Positions 56,740-64,000 of a DNA stretch of 64,000 nt are shown here, in pieces. Under the pieces are notes generated by a model. It was given only the letters and a program-made list of their open reading frames with translations. It did not search any database and was not told the origin of the DNA. The translations under genes were made by a program, and so were the position numbers. Source of the stretch: Nageia nagi (taxonomy: Eukaryota > Pinophyta); the NCBI GenBank assembly GCA_050084985.1, contig JBITNC010000001.1:1984001-2048000 (forward strand), in the 5' to 3' direction. Within the stretch, counting starts at the first letter, position 1. Each line of letters begins with the position of its first letter.

Positions 56740-59579
56740 TTGCTACATAAGAATGTGAAAAAATAATAAGCACATGGTTTAATAAATAACATTACATGTC
56801 ACATTTAATTAACTAAGACATGCTTGATTTGATTCACAAGTGCAAATGTTTTATAACTCAAATAATAATACATGTGTCCAAATACATTTCTCCTCTCAAG
56901 AACCAAAGATGTAGAGTGAAATTATTGAGGCTTGTTTTCTTGTCTAAAAATTAGGCCTTCACTTGGATGCCCACACAAGAGGAGCCCAAGTACTACCAAT
57001 CCTCAACCAGTTTGCCTTGGCTAGTATTATACTCTAACAAGGAGAAGTATCTACTATTTTTCAAGGTTATGATGTTTATTGGATCAGCCAAATTATTAAT
57101 CTTGATTAGGTTTCAAGTTATCAACCTAGGTTATTAAGATAATCCCTAAATAGAAGTGCAAACATGTGTTTTCACTACACACATGCTTTTCTACCTATTG
57201 AAGTTATGTACAGACCAATAGAGAACTTAGGGATAATTGAAAAGTACAAACTTTTTACCATTTGGATCATCGAACTTAAAGGCTATAGTCCACCTGTCCT
57301 CACCTCATGGCTCCCCAAACAAGTCATGTTGCAGAATGTACATGTGGATGTGTTCATTTTAGAGGGTTGTTAATATCAATGTTTGCATTTTTATTTGCAT
57401 AAGTAAAAGGTGAAACATGAATTAAAGAGCATAAGTAAAACATCATTCATTTAAATTTTGAAACCTAAGAGTCCAATGGGTTTTGTTTACTAACCCCTAA
57501 AGGACATCTTTACATAGGTCCAAAAATTGCCCAAGTTAACTTTGCAAAAAAATGATAAATACTTAAGCATAAGTATGTATTAATTTCATAATTTCCATAA
57601 GTTAACTTTGCATAAAGGATAAATGCATTATTTACATAACTTTAAAAAATTAAGCAAGCATCTTTATAAGAAATAAGCATGCATCAAATTAAGTTAACTT
57701 TGCATAAAAAATGAATGCTTAGAGAGGTATATATATAAAAAAAAATTCCTCCCCCTAATATTTTAGTAAAATAATAAAAAATTTCTCCCCCCATTGTTTA
57801 CTTAAAAACAAATATAGGCAATATGATCTCTTCAATAGATACTTAGGTTAAAAAATGCTAATTTTTACCTTAAAAAGATTACACTGCAATTATCAATTTG
57901 CCTAAGTAAATTATGAAGGTAAAAGTTTATACTTCTAAAAAAATCCATTTTTAATTGAGAAAAAAAATAAACATATTGCCACATTGTCTAAAAAAAAAGG
58001 AGAGCTATGAAGGAGTAATGATGATAATTTTACTTATTATGTAGTTTAGGCCATCTACTTACTCTAAAGTAATGTAATTCATGATACACATGATTATAAT
58101 GCATTGAATTTGGAGTAAAAGTTCTTCTAAGTGCATTTATTAGAAATAAATGGCTTGCAAGCAAGTAAAAAATATTAAATGCCCACCAAAAAGGAGTATA
58201 TGTTTGTTTCTATTTAATGGAAACATCATGGCTTGCAAGTAATAAAATATTAAATGCCCACCAACCATAGGCCATTAAAAAAATGATGAGGGGTATATGG
58301 AAAAGATAAAAATAAAAATAAAAAAGAGTGAGGCTACAAAAAAAGTGGTGAGGCTGAGCTGCAAGGGCATCGAGTTGAGGGGAATGAGCCATGAGGGCTA
58401 TGCAAGAGAGGTGGTGGCCTAGAGACCCAAATCATCACCACTCTGGTGAAGGAGAGGGAGGCGAAAATTAGAGGTAGTGGTGGTAGTAACAAAAGAGGAA
58501 AGGAGAAAGGTAGGTCACTTAGAGATGGAATCACACTCCTAGGCTAGAAGGGAGTGGTGATATTATCCAAGATTATCCCAATCACATAATATTGGATTTG
58601 GATGCCATTCATCATCTTGGAAAGAAAGCCAAGCCTATTGAAAGTTCTAGGAGAAGGGAGTAGCAATGATTAGGAAAAAAAATCTTACACAATAGGAGTT
58701 AAAGTTTGGATGACTAGCACTACCATAAAAAAAATACTACTAGAATAGGAAGCATGGAGGCGAAGGCCAAGCGCAGCAGAGAACTTTGCATCACTGAGCA
58801 TAAGTATTTTCAATAGGGGAAGCACCATAGTGAGGTTGAGGAAGAGGAAAAAAAAGGTCAAAGGGTGCATTAAACTAGACATGATTTCAACCGCACACAA
58901 CCATTCTGACATCTGAGGGTAAAAAGAAAGAGCATAATAGCCAAAAAAATGCCTTGTTTTGAACAAAATATTTTCTACATATAAATTTGAACATTTTGCA
59001 AAATAAATATCATAGCATTTTTGAACAAATGAGTGTTCCTTCTATTATTCAATAAAGAATTCCAAATTTTTTATACTAACTTCCCTTTTTTTAAGAAAAA
59101 TAGCATTATACATAAAAAATTTCTATTAACATAAGAAGTTAGTGTGTGTGCGTGTGTGTCTATATATAATATATTATTATAATATATATATATATATACC
59201 CACACACTAACACATAACACTAGATATGTTAGTATTAATATTTATACAAATTTTGTATACTAACACTTTGTAATAATTTTAGAGAAAAAAAATAATATTA
59301 CAAAAAAAATTGTATAATAACCCCTTCTTTTTAAAAAAGTGTAGCAATTAAAAAGAAATTGCAAGTACCATAGGGGGTTAGCATAAACAAAAAAAAATAA
59401 AATTTGTTAGCCATATTATGCTCAAATGAACTAATACATACCAAATAATATGTTAGTATCATGATGCAATTATTTAAAAAATAACCAAGAGGGAAGGAAT
59501 TCATACCTTCTCTTAGTTTTACATCAACAAATGAAGGAATGAAGATTACCAAGATGTAGAAGAAGAGCCTCAACACCAA
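56740..59579 (-). other. F 5' leader (about 2.8 kb)
   Basis: Homologous to the B2 and G leaders near gag (56880-57480, for example 'ctccccaaacaagtcatg' and 'gtccaatgggttttg'). A purine-rich island lies at 58330-58560, with no gene recognised. A faint 'AALGLRLHA' resemblance to PPR helices near 58770 is too weak to call. Confidence 0.65.
59141..59205. repeat. (GT)n and (AT)n microsatellite in the F leader
   Basis: gtgtgtgtgcgtgtgtgt passes into a long tatata tract. Confidence 0.85.
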
Positions 59580-59593
59580 GCTCTGATACCAAA
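59580..59593 (-). other. F primer-binding site
   Basis: GCTCTGATACCAAA on the plus strand is TTTGGTATCAGAGC in element sense, next to the 5' LTR. Confidence 0.92.
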
Positions 59594-60091
59594 TGAGAGA
59601 AAAGAACTATAAACTAACCAACTCTAAACTCCCAAGATCACATGAAAGCTCATAAATAACATCTAAATATCTCACAAAGCAATCTCACAAAGATAAATCA
59701 AGATGTAAGTAGTTCCTCGAACTAGGAGTACATCCACTAACTAGATTTCACTTCTTAACAAATATGAACTATTACAATCTTCCTAAAATTTTCTCCTAAA
59801 CACTATCTTATAGCATAACTTTACTCCACAAATTGGTGTATTATCACAAAGAGGGAGCCTTCTATTTATAGGCCAAAATCCCTCTTTGAATCACCCTTTT
59901 ATCTAATGTACAAAAGCATGACATGCACATCCTTTTACCCAAAGGCATGCTCATGACATGGAGTGTAAGACAAGTTACATTATCATATTTACTTAAATGC
60001 TTAAGGTATAAAATGATACCCTTAATTATTAGTGAACATATATAGAAGATTATTACATAACTTTTACAATAATGCATTATACATTCCAACA
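59594..60091 (-). repeat. F 5' LTR with TATA box
   Basis: It mirrors 42782-43279 and ends TACATTCCAACA, followed by CTTTC (60092-60096). TATAAATA lies at 59863-59870 on the minus strand. Confidence 0.92.
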
Positions 60092-60096
60092 CTTTC

Positions 60097-61080
60097 TCTT
60101 CATATATGGGATAATCTTTGTAGTTGTTATACATTTTAACATTTTATTTATCAACCTTTCACATTTGCACTTTCCATAATTCTTCCAAGTCACTAATTGT
60201 AGCATTGGAAGGCTTTGCTTTTGAACGAGTAGCCAAGAAAAATTCCTTCATCAACCTTATCTTCAAACTTGCCCATATTTTCTTTAGTATTTCTTGTGTA
60301 TAATTTACTCTCAAAGATTTTAAAATGTTTGACCATAGCCTTTCTACTGAACCATAACTTGTATGGTGTTTTATTTTTATGTGGTCTAAGTATACATCTA
60401 TTTTGAATATGAATAACCGTGTGTACTACCTCTTTCTACAAGCAATCATTTACTTTATTCTCAATCATTATTGTTCTAGCCATCTCTTGGGTTGTTTTTT
60501 TCTTTATTTTCACTACATCATATTGTTATGATATTTTAGTAGCTAAGAAATTATCTTGTGATGCCATGTTTCTCATAGTATTCAACAAAATCTATAGAAA
60601 TGAATTCTCCTCCTCTATCTGATATGAGACATTTGATTCTTATACCAGTCTAATTTTTAATCATATTCTTAAAACTCATAAACATATCAAAGGCTTAAAT
60701 TTTTTTTAAAGTGTGCCCATGTCATTATTGAGTAGTCATTTATAAAAAATATAAAGTATTTATGACCATGAATAATTTGAGTTCTAGTTTATCCACATAG
60801 ATTAATATGAACTAAGTCAATAGGTTTTCTAGAATGATATTCTTTAACCTTGAAGAAGGTTCTAGTTTTCTTACCTTTATGACATGAAGGAAATATGTTT
60901 TTGAATGGCTTGAATATGCTTGGTATGTCCCTTACTACCTCCTTTTTGCTTAATTTTTTCCAAATTTTCAAAATTGAAGTATCCGAGTATTTTATGCGAT
61001 AACCAAGTAGTATCTTCTTAACCAAGCAAACAAGATCCTTTTGATGTTTCAATTAGAGTGTCCAAGTTGTTTGTTGTCTT
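60097..61080 (-). pseudogene. Element A integrase
   Basis: In minus-strand sense the frame 60789-61052 carries the pre-integrase region: 'KLSKKEVVRDIPSIFKPFKN' and 'HKGKKTRTFFKVKEYHSRKP', then IDLVHINLCG. The rve core follows at 60100-60790 with many stops ('YFIFFINDYSIMTWAHF'). It is cut at 60096 by F and resumes at 42781. Confidence 0.83.
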
Positions 61081-61338
61081 TGTTCTAATTGCTACAAGTC
61101 ATCCACTTTTTGATCTCCTTATTTCACACCCATGCATTTTGAAGGTCAAATCATTACCATTGTCACATATTTGACTAACACTTAATAGGTTATGTCTCAA
61201 ACCAATGACAAACAATACTTATTTAAAAATCATCTTTCCATTTTCCATTTTCATAGTTTCTTTTCTAACTATTTTGGTACCATCATTATTTGCAAATTTG
61301 ACTGATCCTCCCTCATATTGTTGTAGATTCTCAAAGAT

Positions 61339-61533
61339 TTATTTATCCTTGATCATATACTTTATACAACTACTATTAATAATAAATGTTGTAGGCTTGT
61401 TCTCATATTTAAGATATAAATGATAAATCAATGATTCAGTTGCATTATCATCTTTCATTTTCCAAACTCCCATGACTGCAATATTCTTCACTTTGAATTT
61501 TAGGTCAATTATTTTAGAATTTTTCTTATTCAA
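61339..61533 (-). pseudogene. Element A protease
   Basis: A 64-codon frame ending 'TTFIINSSCIKYMIKDK'. It aligns with the copia protease motif W-IDSGC--HM-G-K, but the catalytic Asp is Asn and the Gly is Ser. The protease would be dead. Confidence 0.7.
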
Positions 61534-61539
61534 CTTGGA

Positions 61540-63385
61540 TAAATTGATTGAATTTCTTCTATATAATTTTGTTGTGTGTCCATAATTGAGATATTTATAT
61601 CATTCCACGACGAAATCTACCAAAAAAGTGAAATTATTTCTATATACAAACTTTATTAGCTAAGCATTCATTATACCAAATGCCATCTTATGACCAAAAG
61701 AATTACATTTATAATAATAGTCATAAAATTGATTGACATAATTCGGATAGGAATTGAAAAACCTATGTTATCAATGAGCTTTGCTTGTTTTTCATCTTAT
61801 CATTCTCCATGCTTTCTTATCAACTTTGATGAAACCATCACTACTAGCTTTCTTACTATCTCTGGATTGATTATTGTTTACTTCTTATTTCTTTTTACTA
61901 TCATATTGAGTGTTATTTGACTCAATGTTGAGTTGTTCTTGTTCAATTACACTTGAGTTTTTTATTGGTTCACATCCCATACCAAACTTTATTCCTAGAT
62001 GTCTTTGAGCTCTCAACATTTGATCAAATTACTCTGACCTTTGAGCAAACTTAATACTTGTCTTGGCTTGTTGAGATAATCTCTCAATATCTTGTCTCAA
62101 AGTAATGATTTCCTCTTCCAAGTTGTGATAAACATCTATTCTATTAGTCAACTAGAGTTGTAGGGCTTTTTTTAGTTATTTTGAATTCTTCTTGTTGAGC
62201 TTTTATTTCATCAATTTTATCATTAGCTTCATTTAATTTTTTAGTCATTTTTTTTGCTTTTTCTTCTTTCATTATCAAGATCATATAAAGAATCCATAAG
62301 CTCCTGTTCAATATCAACAACAACTTATTCTTCTTCATCATTGAAGTCTTCAAAAACTTAATCTTCCTTATTATTGACTCCAAAATCCATAAACAAGAAT
62401 TCATTATGGTCATCTTTAGATCCATTGTTCAATCTATCAACATATTCATCTTCACTTTCTTTGGATATAAAACTTCTTTTACTATGATTATCTTTTTATA
62501 AAGTTATATTTTTATTTCTTCTACTAATGTAAGTCTTGACTTTCTTATGTAGTCATCATTACCATTCTTTTTTCTATATGGATATTTGTTATCAAAATGA
62601 ACAATACCATCATAACTAAAATATTTTAAAGGTATATTACCTTTATATTTACCATGACATCTTTTGAGTTTCCTAACAAATTTGGATTCTTTAATATCTA
62701 ATGTATCTTCATCCAAGTATTCTTTGGATTTGGAAATCTTGGCAACTTTGAAAATAACTTCCTTATCACAAGATTTGGCCTTGTCCATCCTCATTTCATA
62801 AGCAATCAATCACCCATACATCTCATCCAAAGAAAAAGCATTTAAATATTTTTTCTCTCCAATAATTAATACTTTGGCATGGAATCTAGATGGTAAGGAT
62901 CTTAATATTTTCTTAACAATCACAACACCCTTAATCTTCTTTCATAATACTATGATGGAATTGACAATCTCATTGACGATAATAATATAAGGTGCAATAT
63001 CTTCTTCACCATTCATCTTTAATCCTTTTAACTGAGCTCTAAAGCTCTGCAACTTATCCTCCTTTATCTTATCATCACCTTCATGGATTCTTTCTAACTT
63101 ATCTCATATTTCTTTGGTAGTTTTACATGCCATAATCTTTACTAGCTCACTATTAACTAAACCAAACATAATTGCATTCTTTGCTTTAGAATCATTTTCA
63201 CATATTTTCTTACAAGTTGCATCAATTAGAGGAGTATAATAAATTGTATACTTAGCTTCTATAACTTCCCATATGTCAAATCCCAAGGCACAAAAATATA
63301 TTTACATTCTAATTCTCTAGAAGGTATAGTTAGTTCCATCAAATGAAAGTACTTTATTGGATTAAAAAGCTTCTTCAGATGTCAT
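61540..63385 (-). pseudogene. Element A gag and C-terminal gag-coil region
   Basis: The start is at ATG 63385-63383, with 'SFDGTNYTF' and then 'FDIWEVIEAKYTIYYTPLID' (63104-63286). UBN2-type blocks follow, such as 'SFRAQLKGLKMNGEEDIAPY' and 'SLPSRFHAKVLIIGEKKYLN'. The frame 62504-62809 ends in a degenerate knuckle 'YFSYDGIVHFDNKYPYRKK' in which all cysteines are Tyr or Ser. Frame 62144-62425 is lysine-rich and helical ('KLNEANDKIDEIKAQQEEFK'). The rest, to 61540, is broken. Stops throughout. Confidence 0.82.
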
Positions 63386-63433
63386 AGTATCACTTAGTGA
63401 ATCACCCTCAGTTGATTAGACATGATAAAGGGA

Positions 63434-63450
63434 CCCACTTTGATATCAAT
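63434..63450 (-). other. Element A primer-binding site
   Basis: In element sense the LTR end TTTAACA is followed by ATTGATATCAAAGTGGG, an initiator tRNA-Met-type site with changes. Confidence 0.78.
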
Positions 63451-64000
63451 TGTTAAACTCCAAGTGACACTAAGAGGGGGGTGAATCAATGTGACATTAA
63501 TATTTAAGTCTTTAACTTTACCAATTGAAATAAAATAGTGTAAACATAAAACTAGATAAAGAAAGCACCACAAGCGAGCATCACACAACACAAGATGTAA
63601 AGAGGTTCACTAATGTGGCCACATTCCTAAATAAGATTGCTTGGATTATGGTACAAATATAACTATTACAAACATTCAAGTTTACAAAAAATTTACCAGA
63701 TTTAACCAGATGGAGTACCAACTCCAACTTTATCAACAACAATTGAAGGGAGCACCAACTATAAGGAACACCAATCCCTCTTGCCAAGCACCAACTTGAT
63801 GAACCACTAATTTAGCAATTTTGACAACATATTTTCAAACCCTAACATAAATGCCCTTAGTGATCTAGCTCATCAATCTTCACTCATGGCTATCTCTTTG
63901 AATCTTGCAATTAATTTTCATAGCTAGTTCACTATCATCTTTGTCATTCTATCACTATATATTCTTCACTGGCATTAATCTCACCCATACAACTATCAAA
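63451..64000 (-). repeat. Element A 5' LTR, cut by the window edge
   Basis: It starts TGTTAAACTCCAAGTG and aligns with 16145-16520 and then 33446-33625 without the C insertion. At 63811 it shows the empty site of C (cactaatttagcaattttg). About 1.4 kb should lie beyond the window. Confidence 0.9.

Larger units (their letters stand above)
42782..60091 (-). mobile_element. Element F: older B-family copia element
   Basis: Its 498-bp LTRs (42782-43279 and 59594-60091) are flanked by CTTTC (42777-42781 and 60092-60096). It has the same layout as B2 and has been split by G (47084-56020) in its gag C-terminal region. Without G it is about 8.4 kb. LTRs and coding parts are more diverged than in B2 and G, as expected if F is the older host of G. 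Confidence 0.92.
16145..64000 (-). mobile_element. Element A: decayed Ty1/copia retrotransposon, host of the whole nest
   Basis: Element A is read on the minus strand. Its 3' LTR is 16145-16520 plus 33446-35025. Its internal region is 35026-63450, and its 5' LTR starts at 63451 and leaves the window. Domain order in minus sense is gag, protease, integrase, reverse transcriptase, RNase H, which is the copia order. LTR ends are TG...CA (TGTTAAACTCC at one end, GTGCA at the other). Three insertions interrupt it: C (16521-33440) in the 3' LTR, D (35986-41676) in the reverse transcriptase-RNase H region, and F (42782-60091) between integrase and reverse transcriptase. Without them A has LTRs of about 1.96 kb and an internal region of about 5.4 kb. 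Many stops, a changed protease site and a changed catalytic box make it dead. Confidence 0.88.

Noticed and set aside
58685-58966. Possible PPR fragment in the F leader
   Set aside because: Only 'AALGLRLHA' is PPR-like; the rest is hydrophobic and unlike a PPR repeat. The homologous motif seen in B2 and G is not present.

Overview
This is nuclear DNA from a plant with a large, repeat-rich genome. The evidence is GT-AG exons of a plant-type coiled-coil gene, a LOB-domain (LBD) remnant, captured PLS-type pentatricopeptide (PPR) fragments, LINEs, and Ty1/copia and Ty3/gypsy LTR retrotransposons primed by initiator-tRNA-Met-like sites. The style (very AT-rich, old LINEs in a long intron, deep nesting) would suit a gymnosperm or another large plant genome. 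I cannot fix the species.

Positions 1-16144 are old host DNA. They hold a LINE reverse-transcriptase relic (780-1620), a 58-bp-arm inverted repeat (1916-2066), an LBD remnant (2878-3117), a well-preserved eight-exon coiled-coil gene on the minus strand (7042-9096) whose upstream intron seems to hold a second LINE relic (9900-10462), a possible 5' exon with promoter-like sequence near 13600-13870, and several small tandem repeats. Everything else there looks non-coding to me.

Positions 16145-64000 are one 'Russian doll' of retrotransposons, which I resolved from LTR ends and target-site duplications (TSDs). Element A is a dead minus-strand Ty1/copia element with LTRs of about 1.96 kb. It starts at 16145 and runs off the right edge inside its 5' LTR. 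Three elements have landed in A. C (16521-33440, TSD CTAAT) is a gypsy-type element that encodes gag and a coiled-coil protein but no pol. D (35986-41676) is a decayed chromovirus-like gypsy element. F (42782-60091, TSD CTTTC) is a copia element of a family I call B. C was then hit by B1 (17868-19928, TSD AAAGT), a 2.06-kb B-family copy with gag-pol deleted and nearly identical LTRs, and by B2 (22566-31967, TSD ATACA), an almost full-length B-family copy. F was hit by G (47084-56020, TSD TTGTT), a third long B-family copy. LTR divergence agrees with this order.

The B family is the most interesting content. It has a leader of about 3 kb carrying PPR-gene sequence, gag-pol, a tandem array of small hairpins between pol and the 3' LTR, and two polypurine-like tracts. 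All three long copies (B2, F, G) carry the same in-frame stop inside integrase, so the copies that spread may have been defective already and moved in trans, or may rely on readthrough.
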